In this document: positions 25,576 through 31,927 of the stretch, piece by piece
Layout: every line of letters begins with the position of its first letter
How positions within the stretch are numbered: position 1 is the stretch's first letter
Source of the DNA: a virus
Length of the DNA: 35,912 bases
Virus record (IMG/VR): IMGVR_UViG_3300028392_000017
Location: 1 to 35,912 of that record
Direction: 5' to 3' (one strand)
The notes under the pieces: generated by a model
Database searches by the model: none
What the model saw: only the letters and a program-made list of their open reading frames with translations
What the model was told of the DNA's origin: nothing
Position numbers and translations under genes: made by a program

Positions 25576-26835
25576 TTAAACCCCACTAATTATGTCCATT
25601 GGTTGCCAATCTTCATCTTCTTCACCTTCGTAGTAAGAAGTGACGGCTAACTGGTCTATGTAGGACAGGGCATCGGGCAAATCATCGTGTACGCCTTGTG
25701 AGGGGAACATTAGAAGTTGGTCTTTGAAGTCATCAAAGTCTTCTTCTTTATTCAACACAATACGCCCGTGTTCAAACCGCCCTTGAAGTGACCAAATGAT
25801 TCGGTCAGCCTTCTTCCTATTGCCATGAGTCAAGTCAACTATATGCGAATATACATTATTTTTACGCATTAGGTCAGATAAATATGGTAAAACTGCGTTT
25901 TTTAACGCTCCACGCTCAATTCCTATACTAATTGGGCGGTAATCTCGCATCTTCATCAGTATCTTGGCGGCAGTCTCCCGAATATCCCACCGCCCATGCA
26001 CAATCTCTTTGATAAACCATTTGCCATCCTCTGTGACCTTAACCACAGCAATGGCAGACTCATCTAGTCTTTTCTTCGAGTTAGCCGCTTGTTTAGCCAC
26101 TTCTTCAAAGCCAGCCAAGTCGATTGCAATAAAGTAACTGCCGTGTTCAGGTTCTTCGCCATATTTAATCCATTCTTCTTTAAAGATGTTGCTCCCTGCG
26201 TTATCAAAGGAAGCCATATACTCTTGCTTAAACGCAAAGGAACTCAAGGTTTTCTTTGCCCCATCTATCTCAGTTGGGTCAATCAGGGGATTATCCTTTG
26301 TTGTAAAGTGCCAACTTTTCCAATCATCATCTTCTTCTGTCTGACCCAATTTAAACAGGTCATAAAACCAGTTTCTCCCTTTTGGAGTCCCAATAAATAA
26401 TGCCCGACCTTTTTTGTCGGACAATGAAGCACGAATTACCTGTTCCCATGCTTCAGGTTTAATGTCTGCTACCTCATCCAAAACCGCATAGGTTAGGGAC
26501 ACACCACGAAGGGTATCGGGTCTATCAGCACCCCTGACATAGATTTTAGCCCCATTGATTGTCGTTATATCCATGTTATTGATATGGCTAGACTGAATCA
26601 CATCTCGCCCAATGTCGAGCAATACATCCCAAATAATCTGTCGAGCCTGACCATTGGTAGGAGCAACATAGAGAACGGCAGAACCAGCAGGGCATTTAAG
26701 TGCCTCAATGATGAGTGCAGTAGCCGCTAACCTTGATTTACCGCATCTACGCCCTGCGGCAACCACTTTAAACCTTGTGTTATCAGCAAAGACTTCTTGT
26801 TGCCAAGGAAGGAGTGAGAAGTTTAAATCAGACAT
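25576..26835 (-). CDS. terL: Terminase large subunit
   Basis: A 419-residue packaging motor. The ATPase shows a Walker A variant GRRCGKS (residues 28-34), Walker B YAVLDE (116-121) and a coupling motif ALFIGTPKGRN (145-155). The nuclease domain has IAIDLAG (Asp239), GIERG (Glu307) and HDDLPDAL (Asp384/385), the three acidic positions of RNase-H-like terminase nucleases. It is flanked by the small-subunit-like gene (8-base overlap) and the portal. Complete at normal length for the compact terminases. Confidence 0.96.
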   Translation of the reverse strand: MSDLNFSLLPWQQEVFADNTRFKVVAAGRRCGKSRLAATALIIEALKCPAGSAVLYVAPTNGQARQIIWDVLLDIGRDVIQSSHINNMDITTINGAKIYVRGADRPDTLRGVSLTYAVLDEVADIKPEAWEQVIRASLSDKKGRALFIGTPKGRNWFYDLFKLGQTEEDDDWKSWHFTTKDNPLIDPTEIDGAKKTLSSFAFKQEYMASFDNAGSNIFKEEWIKYGEEPEHGSYFIAIDLAGFEEVAKQAANSKKRLDESAIAVVKVTEDGKWFIKEIVHGRWDIRETAAKILMKMRDYRPISIGIERGALKNAVLPYLSDLMRKNNVYSHIVDLTHGNRKKADRIIWSLQGRFEHGRIVLNKEEDFDDFKDQLLMFPSQGVHDDLPDALSYIDQLAVTSYYEGEEDEDWQPMDIISGV

Positions 26836-27229
26836 TCTTATCCTCTACATCTTCTACTTCATCAACAATGACAGGCTCAATGGGTGAGCCACCTATCCCA
26901 GTAATATTAATAGTCACGGCATTTCTCTGTTTACCTTCTTTTTCAAATAGTGAAACGGGAAGCATCCTATCCATACAGAGTTTGATTGCCGCCATCTGAG
27001 AGGGGTGTTCGTCATTCAAGGCAATGTCAACTGCCTTTTGAACCACTCCACTACCTGCGCTATTTAACAAAAGGTCTTTCAGTTCTCTGACTCTTTGTAT
27101 CTCAGTCTTGGGTAAAGAGACGATAGGATGGTTTGCCAGTTTACTCATCGTCATCTTATTGAAGTCAACAGAACCCTTTGGTCTACCACTTTTTTTCTTT
27201 ATTTTTTCAGGGAGTGCATCGTAGGCGTT
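26828..27229 (-). CDS. terS: Terminase small subunit-like protein
   Basis: I use the ATG at 27227-27229 (MNAYDALPEKIKKKSGRPKG), because the upstream candidates at 27268 and 27307 run into the promoter and lack ribosome sites. The 133-residue protein has a basic N-terminus and a helical centre (IQRVRELKDLLLNSAGSGVV, then SQMAAIKLCMDRMLPVSLFE) and an acidic C-terminus. Position directly before terL, size and the MAAIKLCMDRMLP-type helix fit a DNA-recognising small terminase. It is the first gene of the late block, next to a candidate promoter. Confidence 0.78.
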   Translation of the reverse strand, partial: NAYDALPEKIKKKSGRPKGSVDFNKMTMSKLANHPIVSLPKTEIQRVRELKDLLLNSAGSGVVQKAVDIALNDEHPSQMAAIKLCMDRMLPVSLFEKEGKQRNAVTINITGIGGSPIEPVIVDEVEDVEDKNV

Positions 27230-27259
27230 CATACTTTTATCCAATAGGGAAGTAGACGT

Positions 27260-27288
27260 AATATACATTGTTTGACAATAATGGTAAA
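27260..27288 (-). promoter_or_regulatory. Candidate promoter for the late minus-strand block
   Basis: On the minus strand TTTACC, a 17-base spacer and TATATT resemble a sigma-70 promoter; TATATT ends about 30 bases before the chosen terS start. It overlaps a plus-strand promoter-like sequence. Confidence 0.5.
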
Positions 27289-27300
27289 CCCCTATAATAT
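27272..27300 (+). promoter_or_regulatory. Candidate sigma-70 promoter facing the early region
   Basis: TTGACA (27272-27277), a 17-base spacer and TAATAT (27295-27300); an overlapping TATAAT at 27293 has a 15-base spacer. The nearest plus-strand gene starts 740 bases downstream, so the transcript would have a long untranslated leader. Confidence 0.5.
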
Positions 27301-27690
27301 TAAACAACTGGGGGCATCACCCACCCCTCCATGCGGTAGAGCCGACCAATTGGGATAAACGTAGTGAATCAGACGAGTCTCTAGTAGTTAACAAACAAAC
27401 GGGGCAAAGTAGTCTGAACTCTTAGTCTGACAAACTAATAGTAACTTAGAACTCTAACGAGTTACCCTAATCTTAGGGGATAAACAAGAGGCTCATCTCT
27501 TTTTTGAGATACACCCACATACGGGTAATGTCTTACATCTGTCTGAAACACCAGTTTCATCTTCTTTTCTAAATCAGGATTGGCTTGTTTGGGTAAAAGT
27601 CTAATTTTACCTTCTCGTGTGGGTAGGAGGCTCCCACAAATATTTCACGCCTTGACCACCCCCTCCCCCCATACAAACCCTTAATGGTTT

Positions 27691-27733
27691 ACCCTCATAG
27701 GGTTTACCCTGACAGGGTTAACACTCATAGGGT
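27691..27733. repeat. Three tandem iteron-like palindromic repeats
   Basis: ACCCTCATAGGGT (27691-27703), ACCCTGACAGGGT (27706-27718) and ACACTCATAGGGT (27721-27733) start at exact 15-base intervals. Each is an inverted repeat around a 3-base centre (the third is degenerate on the left arm). Such phased sites are typical of an initiator or repressor binding array. Confidence 0.75.
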
Positions 27734-27784
27734 TACTACTACTGTAAGAATATACAGTTGTATTTATGCAACAGTAGGTTATTG

Positions 27785-27807
27785 CAAATGAGAATCATTC
27801 GCATTTG
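27785..27807. promoter_or_regulatory. 23-bp palindrome resembling a Fur box
   Basis: The sequence from CAAATG to CATTTG equals its own reverse complement at 20 of 23 positions. The core TGAGAATCATTCGCA matches the 7-1-7 Fur consensus TGATAATNATTATCA at 11 of 14 defined positions. It may bind the host Fur regulator or a phage repressor. Confidence 0.5.
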
Positions 27808-27899
27808 AGTCTATATATGATTGATGCACCCTTATCTATAGTCCTTATTACTTTTAGATATATAAATTATTTAATCAATTACTTAATACTTTAATCTAC

Positions 27900-27951
27900 T
27901 AGGGTTTATCATAGTATAAATAATGGGAAAACATAGGGTTTATCCTAGTAT
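27900..27951. repeat. Direct repeat pair next to AT-rich segment
   Basis: TAGGGTTTATCATAGTAT (27900-27917) recurs as TAGGGTTTATCCTAGTAT (27934-27951), 34 bases apart with one mismatch. The core AGGGTTTA also occurs in the tandem palindromes at 27699. Adjacent DNA to the left (27845-27900) is almost pure A/T. Confidence 0.7.
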
Positions 27952-28037
27952 CTTTTAAATAGTAGTGACGTTATATTATCTGTACTGGTTAACAATAATC
28001 AGTATCAATCAATCAACTAAATAGGCGTTTAAACATC

Positions 28038-28121
28038 ATGGATAAAACCGATAAAATCACTCTTTTGGCTTGCCTGCTGGCTTCGCTTGCACTTGGCATC
28101 ATTTTAACTATTTACAACTGA
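28038..28121 (+). CDS. 27-residue membrane peptide
   Basis: ATG at 28038 to TGA at 28119-28121. The product is MDKTDKITLLACLLASLALG followed by IILTIYN: a short charged start and one membrane helix. The upstream sequence contains GCGTTTAAAC rather than a strong ribosome site, so expression is uncertain. It would be the first gene of the plus-strand unit that includes the clamp-like gene. Function unknown. Confidence 0.5.
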   Translation: MDKTDKITLLACLLASLALGIILTIYN

Positions 28122-28129
28122 AAGAGTTT

Positions 28130-28191
28130 AGACTGAAGGGTATAACGTACCCTTTGGCCTGTACTTTTGCAGGGTTTAAAAGGTGTAAAAA
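28130..28191 (+). promoter_or_regulatory. Structured 5' leader A before the clamp-like gene
   Basis: AGACTG (28130-28135) is followed at once by a hairpin AAGGGTA/TACCCTT (28136-28154), then TGGCCTG starting a second hairpin CCTGTA/TGCAGG (28058-level pairing at 28158-28173), and the ribosome site AGGTGTAAA. The same arrangement recurs before the next gene with different stem sequences. Confidence 0.6.
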
Positions 28192-28839
28192 ATGAAATTC
28201 ACAATTCAACGCAAACAATTAAAAGCATTATCTAGATTTTCTGCAATTAAAGATATACGTTATTATTTGCAGGGTATCCATGTAGTGCAAAATAATCGGG
28301 GTACTTACTTAGAGGCTACAAATGGTCATATATTAGGCCGATTATTGATAGATGAAACACCATGCGAGACACAATGTAGTGTCATTATCCCTAATGATGC
28401 AATTAAGACATTAGCGGCAACGGGTAAAAAAGGTGAGGAAACCCTATTCTTTACAGTAGACGGGGCAAAAATTACAGTTATTGGCATGGATAGCACTACT
28501 TATACATTTGGGGTGTTAGAGGGTAATTTCCCCAAATGCGACCAAGTAATGCCAAAAAACCTAGATGATTCCCAAATTGCACCAAGCACATACAATCCTA
28601 ATTATGTTATGGCATTTCACGATTGTGCGGCGGATTTATCGGGCAATAAAAATCCAAATGGTGTAGCAGTATCTTTTAAACAAAGAGGCAACGATAGCGG
28701 GTTAGTTGCCTTGGACTGCACCGATTTATTTATTGGAATCATCATGCCCATGCGTGACAACTGTATAAACCCTAATATCCCTGCATGGTGCAATAGACCT
28801 ACTGTAAAACCAGTAGAAAATCAACCAGTAGAGGCTTAA
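28192..28839 (+). CDS. Sliding-clamp-like protein (DnaN-related)
   Basis: A 215-residue protein. The start KFTIQRKQLKALSRFSAIKD, then RYYLQGIHVV, GTYLEATNGHILGRLLI and CSVIIPNDAIKTLA follow the order of the first and second repeats of bacterial beta clamps (an early helix, then L-x-G-I-H-V, T-D/N-G-H). A later section TFGVLEGNFPKCDQVMP matches the clamp F-P-x-V motif. At 215 residues it is shorter than DnaN (about 366) and could assemble as a different multimer. No polymerase gene exists here, so it presumably works with, or competes for, the host replicase. Confidence 0.8.
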   Translation: MKFTIQRKQLKALSRFSAIKDIRYYLQGIHVVQNNRGTYLEATNGHILGRLLIDETPCETQCSVIIPNDAIKTLAATGKKGEETLFFTVDGAKITVIGMDSTTYTFGVLEGNFPKCDQVMPKNLDDSQIAPSTYNPNYVMAFHDCAADLSGNKNPNGVAVSFKQRGNDSGLVALDCTDLFIGIIMPMRDNCINPNIPAWCNRPTVKPVENQPVEA

Positions 28840-28843
28840 TTTC

Positions 28844-28932
28844 AGACTGTAAACCCTTCAAAAGAGGGGTTTATGGCCTGCAATTCGCAGGGGCTATGTT
28901 TAGCATAGTTTAATTTTCTTATAGGTGTAAAC
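28844..28932 (+). promoter_or_regulatory. Structured 5' leader B, same architecture as leader A
   Basis: AGACTG (28844-28849) is followed at once by TAAACCCTTC/GAGGGGTTTA with an AAAA loop (28850-28873), TGGCCTG with hairpin CCTGC/GCAGG (28877-28891), an extra hairpin CTATG/CATAG (28894-28908) and AGGTGTAAA before the ATG. Confidence 0.6.
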
Positions 28933-29259
28933 ATGAAAACAACTGTATCAATTCACGATTTTAGAACCGCATTTTCACAATTAAGACCCGATAATTTTAC
29001 TTATGAGGGTTTAGCCGTCTTATTTGATTACTTTGAAGATTGTGAACAAGATGGCGAGGAATTCGAGTTAGATGTTATCGCTATTTGTTGCGAGTTCGCA
29101 GAGGCCACATGGCAAGAAATAGCCAACGATTATTTGCTTCACGATAAAACCCTTGACGATGAGTCACAAGACCATAAGTCAAAGGTTCTGGACTATTTGG
29201 CAGATGAGGGGGTTTTAATCGGTGAAACCGATGATTCCATTGTTTATCGCCAACATTGA
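28933..29259 (+). CDS. Acidic hypothetical protein, 108 residues
   Basis: A strongly acidic helical protein (FRTAFSQLRPDNFTYEGLAV, LFDYFEDCEQDGEEFELDVI, AICCEFAEATWQEIANDY). The pattern FTYEGLxxLFDYxE...ELDVIAxCCE recalls a widespread small phage protein family of unknown function. The leader before it shares its architecture with that of the clamp-like gene, suggesting co-regulation. A role as an inhibitor or DNA mimic is possible from charge alone but not shown. Confidence 0.75.
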   Translation: MKTTVSIHDFRTAFSQLRPDNFTYEGLAVLFDYFEDCEQDGEEFELDVIAICCEFAEATWQEIANDYLLHDKTLDDESQDHKSKVLDYLADEGVLIGETDDSIVYRQH

Positions 29260-29327
29260 AAGTGTTTAAACATGCTTTATGCCGCCATTGCCCTACTCTT
29301 AAAAATCATCCTTCGAAAGGTTTCAAA

Positions 29328-29537
29328 ATGAGTTATATCAAAAAATCATATTGTTTTTCAAATACCCCAAACGGCTCAAAAATGCGAGTATTTGCTGGTC
29401 ATATAAAAAAAGAAACAGCGCAAAAATATTGCTTTAGTCAAGTCGTTTTGTCAGTGATCGACATGAGCGGCAGGGGTCGAAATGAAGACCGCAGTTTTTA
29501 TGCGCCTTATTTTGTCAGAATGCGATCATTTAATTAA
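29328..29537 (+). CDS. Hypothetical protein, 69 residues
   Basis: I start at ATG 29328 (MSYIKKSYCFSNTPNGSKM) because GAAAGG lies 7 bases upstream; the longer frame from 29256 has no ribosome site at its start. The product is basic with aromatic residues (HIKKETAQKYCFSQVVLSVI, EDRSFYAPYFVRMRSFN). Last gene before a strong terminator. No family recognised. Confidence 0.6.
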   Translation: MSYIKKSYCFSNTPNGSKMRVFAGHIKKETAQKYCFSQVVLSVIDMSGRGRNEDRSFYAPYFVRMRSFN

Positions 29538-29557
29538 ATTAGTAAACACTTACTTAC

Positions 29558-29580
29558 AACCCACTTCGGTGGGTTTTTTA
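29558..29580 (+). terminator. Rho-independent terminator with UUCG tetraloop
   Basis: AACCCAC, loop TTCG and GTGGGTT are followed by TTTTTA. It closes the plus-strand unit of 28038-29537 and protects the convergent operon that ends at 29691. Confidence 0.92.
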
Positions 29581-29690
29581 TTGCCTAAAATTAAACCACT
29601 TTTAAGCGATTATTTTATTTCAATGTAGGGTATCAAGTAAACCCAAAAAAAACGTCTCTAAAGTGCCTTAAAATCGATTCTAGTGGCATA

Positions 29691-29897
29691 TTATTCATGT
29701 TCATTGTCTGCTATGGTTATCAGCCCAACATAATTCAAGTCAATATCAGTTGTCAATCCAATATTAAAAAAGTGGGTTGCCCATCTTGCCGATACCCTTA
29801 CGCCTTCGCTCATGTTGCCATCACCGACCCTTTTAAATATTTCAACCTCTGCATCAGTAAGATAAAAAATCCTCTGTTTTTGCTCAATCTTTGCCAT
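29691..29897 (-). CDS. Small ribbon-helix-helix-like regulator candidate
   Basis: A 68-residue protein: MAKIEQKQRIFYLTDAEVEI followed by FKRVGDGNMSEGVRVSARWA. A basic strand RIFYLTDAE, a helix, GDGN and S-E-G-V-R-x-A is the pattern of small RHH DNA-binding proteins. The C-terminal half is acidic and beta-like. It is the last gene of the early minus-strand operon and overlaps the resolvase gene by 14 bases; it may regulate that operon. Confidence 0.65.
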   Translation of the reverse strand: MAKIEQKQRIFYLTDAEVEIFKRVGDGNMSEGVRVSARWATHFFNIGLTTDIDLNYVGLITIADNEHE

Positions 29898-30354
29898 TTA
29901 TTTGATGCCTTAACCAGTTTGCAATAAGTAACGATTCTGCCCTGTGTGAATCCTTTTTTAGCTTCAATTTGGCTTCAGGCCAATACATCCTTGCCATGTC
30001 TAATGATTCATTTTTATCAGCCGTTAGCCCGTAGTATCCCTTCCACTTCTGAGGTGTCACCAAGTGAAACGGGTATCTTGTTAACTCACAAACAGCCGAT
30101 ATGACACCTACTGCACGTGCGAAAACCCATGTACTAGAAACCCCTTGCTTGGGCATTGCATGGACTGATTCACAGCATATTTGGGCATCCTCATCAGGTG
30201 GAATAACTCCCAATATGCGAGATTTAAACGCAAGGGCTAATATGTGCTTGTCCTTGTGTTCAATCATAAACGAGTCGATATACCCACCTTTTGAGTCAAT
30301 TGCCCCTAATGCACCAGTTACTGCGGCAGGGTCTATGCCAATCCAAATAGTCAT
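29884..30354 (-). CDS. RuvC-like Holliday-junction resolvase
   Basis: A 156-residue RNase-H-fold nuclease. WIGIDPAAVTGALGAID gives the first catalytic Asp (D8), CCESVHAMPKQGVSS the catalytic Glu (E62) and a following MPxQG loop, and KKDSHRAESLLIANWL the C-terminal acidic/His helix. The TPQKWKGYYGL segment is typical of phage RuvC-like enzymes. It probably resolves branched DNA before packaging or in recombination with the ERF/YqaJ system encoded at 33234-34405. Start overlaps the upstream gene by 4 bases. Confidence 0.88.
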   Translation of the reverse strand: MTIWIGIDPAAVTGALGAIDSKGGYIDSFMIEHKDKHILALAFKSRILGVIPPDEDAQICCESVHAMPKQGVSSTWVFARAVGVISAVCELTRYPFHLVTPQKWKGYYGLTADKNESLDMARMYWPEAKLKLKKDSHRAESLLIANWLRHQINGKD

Positions 30355-30515
30355 TGTTTAACCTTGTTTAAACGCTCTTGCTCAATGCTTTGAGCCAGTA
30401 GTTTACGCAACCAGTTTGCATTACCCAATCGTCTATATTCGTCTCTGAGTGGTGGTGTCAGCCTAATGCAAACTGTACATTGAACATTCGTTATTTCACT
30501 CTTTGGTCTTGTCAT
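30351..30515 (-). CDS. Small ribbon-helix-helix-like protein, 54 residues
   Basis: ATG at 30513-30515 and TGA at 30351-30353, overlapping both neighbours by 4 bases (ATGA at each end). The sequence MTRPKSEITNVQCTVCIRLT continues PPLRDEYRRLGNANWLRKLL. A basic strand with IRLTPPLRDEYRRLG and a WLR helix resembles RHH regulators that bind DNA as dimers. Its 3' end carries the 10-mer GCGTTTAAAC that recurs through the early region. Confidence 0.7.
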   Translation of the reverse strand: MTRPKSEITNVQCTVCIRLTPPLRDEYRRLGNANWLRKLLAQSIEQERLNKVKQ

Positions 30516-30759
30516 TCTGTGACCTCATTATCTTTACCAAATCGTCTTTGATTCCATTGAATAACTGAATCTCGTTCAGTTCCTTCGTTCTGTTCCATGT
30601 GTACTCTTTCCAACCTTTCGTATTTGCCAACTTCACAAGCCAATCTAACTGAGTCCGATACGATGTCTCCTGTGAGATATAAGGCTCGATTGATTGTGAG
30701 CATAGAGTAGTCGTGGCTTCCTTCTTTGTGTTTGTCAAGAATTCGTTTTGCGTCTTCAT
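30496..30759 (-). CDS. Alternative overlapping reading frame, 87 residues
   Basis: This frame starts with an ATG overlapping the upstream stop by 4 bases (30756-30759) and covers almost the same bases as 30512-30766 in another frame. Its second half (TQLDWLVKLANTKGWKEYTW, NRTKELNEIQLFNGIKDDLV) looks like a genuine small phage protein with a GWKEYTWNR-x-KEL signature, while its first half is less protein-like. It may be an overlapping gene, or the true C-terminus of the neighbouring frame if there is a frameshift. Confidence 0.4.
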   Translation of the reverse strand: MKTQNEFLTNTKKEATTTLCSQSIEPYISQETSYRTQLDWLVKLANTKGWKEYTWNRTKELNEIQLFNGIKDDLVKIMRSQNDKTKE

Positions 30760-30766
30760 AATTCAT
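30512..30766 (-). CDS. Hypothetical protein, 84 residues
   Basis: ATG at 30764-30766 with GGAG 7 bases upstream; the stop overlaps the next gene by 4 bases (ATGA). The N-terminal half (MNYEDAKRILDKHKEGSHDY, SMLTINRALYLTGDI) is typical of a small phage protein in which an INxALxLTGD motif ends the first helix pair. The C-terminal half is less distinctive and competes with another frame. Confidence 0.6.
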   Translation of the reverse strand: MNYEDAKRILDKHKEGSHDYSMLTINRALYLTGDIVSDSVRLACEVGKYERLERVHMEQNEGTERDSVIQWNQRRFGKDNEVTE

Positions 30767-30947
30767 CTTCCCACTCCAATTCTTTTCTTTTCATAATCTC
30801 AAAAATAGTCTTTGCGCTGTCTCCTGAGTAAGCATCTACTAACTTAACACATTCTATTCTTTCCCTGTTTAGAGCCTGTTTAAACGCTTTCGCAACAAAA
30901 TTAGACTCTATGTACACTTTGCCATCAATAGTTTGAAGTGGAATCAT
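30756..30947 (-). CDS. Hypothetical protein, 63 residues
   Basis: A small helical protein (MIPLQTIDGKVYIESNFVAK, then ALNRERIECVKLVDAYSGDS). Its ATG overlaps the stop of the DUF1376 gene by 4 bases and its stop overlaps the next genes, so it is translationally coupled in the early minus-strand operon. It contains a copy of GCGTTTAAAC read as AFKQ. No family recognised. Confidence 0.6.
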   Translation of the reverse strand: MIPLQTIDGKVYIESNFVAKAFKQALNRERIECVKLVDAYSGDSAKTIFEIMKRKELEWEDEL

Positions 30948-31672
30948 ATTGTTTTGCCTTTAAGTTTTTCACGAATCATGGCAATCATCTCAGGATTAGT
31001 CTTTGCATTTTTAATACTCTCATCCAATGCAACCAAGGTAGGGTCACGTTCAAATGTGCTTGGCACAGTCTGATGCACCTTGTCGGAAATATTAGGCTTG
31101 ACAACCCAATCAGCCTTAAACCCTGTCCAACCACGAACCAAACATTCTGTCATTGCCTGCTCTAAAGTCCAGCCTGCCTTTTCAGCCTCAGTCCTAATTC
31201 CATCAATGGCTCGCTCAGTTATAGGGGCTTTCTTGGCTTTTCTTAAAGATTTGAATTCCTGAAAAACAGAATCAGAAACACCGATAGGTGTATCTATATG
31301 GTTATTGGTTATTGGTTTATGGTTATTGGTTGCTATTGGGGTAGCATTAGGGGGGCTATAGCCTCCCTTTGCCCACCTTATAGCCGCACCTTTCTTTCCA
31401 TCCTCAGTAAATTTACGATATTTACTAATTTCATCATCTGCTCTAGTATGAATGTATCCATTTTCTGTAGAAATAAAAAACTCATCCAATATTGTTAAAA
31501 CCTCTTGTTCAAGGTCTTTCATGCCTATTTGTCTAGCAATATCTCGTTGTTTTATCGGTGATTCATGAAGATAGTAGAAATCTAACAATCTCCTGTAAGC
31601 CAAATCTTCCATTAAAGAAAGGTGGTGGGTGTGGCTTTTGTAATCGCCTATATGAAAATTATAGTAGTGCAT
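30944..31672 (-). CDS. DUF1376 (YdaU-like) replication protein
   Basis: A 242-residue protein. The N-terminal domain (HYYNFHIGDYKSHTHHLSLM, EDLAYRRLLDFYYLHESPI, ARQIGMKDLEQEVLTILDEF) is the DUF1376 signature found in phage replication modules, a winged-helix-like DNA-binding fold. A linker with repeated NNH and PI motifs follows, then a helical C-terminal domain (AIDGIRTEAEKAGWTLEQAM, TECLVRGWTGFKADWV) common to phage replisome organisers. It likely binds the origin and recruits host helicase. First gene of the minus-strand early operon, divergent from the recombination operon. Confidence 0.85.
   Translation of the reverse strand: MHYYNFHIGDYKSHTHHLSLMEDLAYRRLLDFYYLHESPIKQRDIARQIGMKDLEQEVLTILDEFFISTENGYIHTRADDEISKYRKFTEDGKKGAAIRWAKGGYSPPNATPIATNNHKPITNNHIDTPIGVSDSVFQEFKSLRKAKKAPITERAIDGIRTEAEKAGWTLEQAMTECLVRGWTGFKADWVVKPNISDKVHQTVPSTFERDPTLVALDESIKNAKTNPEMIAMIREKLKGKTI
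31299..31339. repeat. Iteron-like 7-bp repeats within the DUF1376 gene
   Basis: Units of GGTTATT or close variants (GGTTATT, GGTTATT, GGTTTAT, GGTTATT, then GGTTGCTATT) stand head to tail. In the protein they encode the low-complexity linker (NNH, KPITNNH). As in lambda O, the origin may lie within the initiator gene. Confidence 0.6.
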
Positions 31673-31798
31673 ACTAACCTTACATCATTGGTTGTCATCA
31701 CGAAGGAAACATAGGCAGGTCGGTGATGAATCGACTTTTCCCCCGCTAAAGGTAGCCAGTTTCCAAACAGTTTATCGCAGATTGTGAAAGATGTAAAT
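31673..31798. promoter_or_regulatory. Divergent control region
   Basis: These 126 bases separate the minus-strand DUF1376 operon from the plus-strand recombination operon. They hold an inverted repeat TCATCAC (31695-31701) and GTGATGA (31723-31729), and a smaller GTCG/CGAC pair followed by TTTT. I see no convincing consensus promoter. Confidence 0.45.
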
Positions 31799-31927
31799 AT
31801 GCCTTGGATTTATTTTAAGTCAACTAGGGAAAACCCTGTAAAACAATTTGAGATTTTATGGCAAAGTCCTTATTGCGGTATGTTCCGTTTCTTAAAAGGT
31901 GTTGAAAATGAGTCCCAACTACTATGA
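31799..31927 (+). CDS. Small hypothetical protein, 42 residues
   Basis: ATG at 31799 to TGA at 31925-31927. The product MPWIYFKSTRENPVKQFEIL continues WQSPYCGMFRFLKGVENESQ. Aromatic-rich composition looks protein-like, but the ribosome site is weak (GAAAG). It overlaps the next gene by 20 bases in another frame and would be the first gene of the plus-strand operon. Confidence 0.45.
   Translation: MPWIYFKSTRENPVKQFEILWQSPYCGMFRFLKGVENESQLL

Larger units (their letters stand above)
27308..28037. other. Gene-free control region, candidate origin / packaging / leader
   Basis: I find no convincing reading frame in these 730 bases. The left half holds several small inverted repeats: AGACGAGTCT near 27371, AACTC/GAGTT (27450-27463), CCCTAA/TTAGGG (27465-27478), GGTAAAA/TTTTACC (27592-27611) and TGTGGG/CCCACA (27618-27638). 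The right half holds tandem palindromic repeats, a 23-bp palindrome, a long direct repeat and an AT-rich stretch (about 27845-27900). The part next to terS could be the packaging recognition site; the right part looks like a replication origin. Confidence 0.6.

Noticed and set aside
27281-27358. A 25-codon frame starting at ATG 27281.
   Set aside because: It begins inside the promoter-like sequence and has no ribosome site.
27308-27540. tRNA or tmRNA gene in the control region.
   Set aside because: No T-loop GTTCNANNC-type motif with a matching acceptor stem could be found; only short hairpins are present.
30101-30361. Plus-strand 86-residue frame opposite the RuvC-like gene.
   Set aside because: Antisense shadow of a well-supported enzyme with catalytic motifs on the minus strand.
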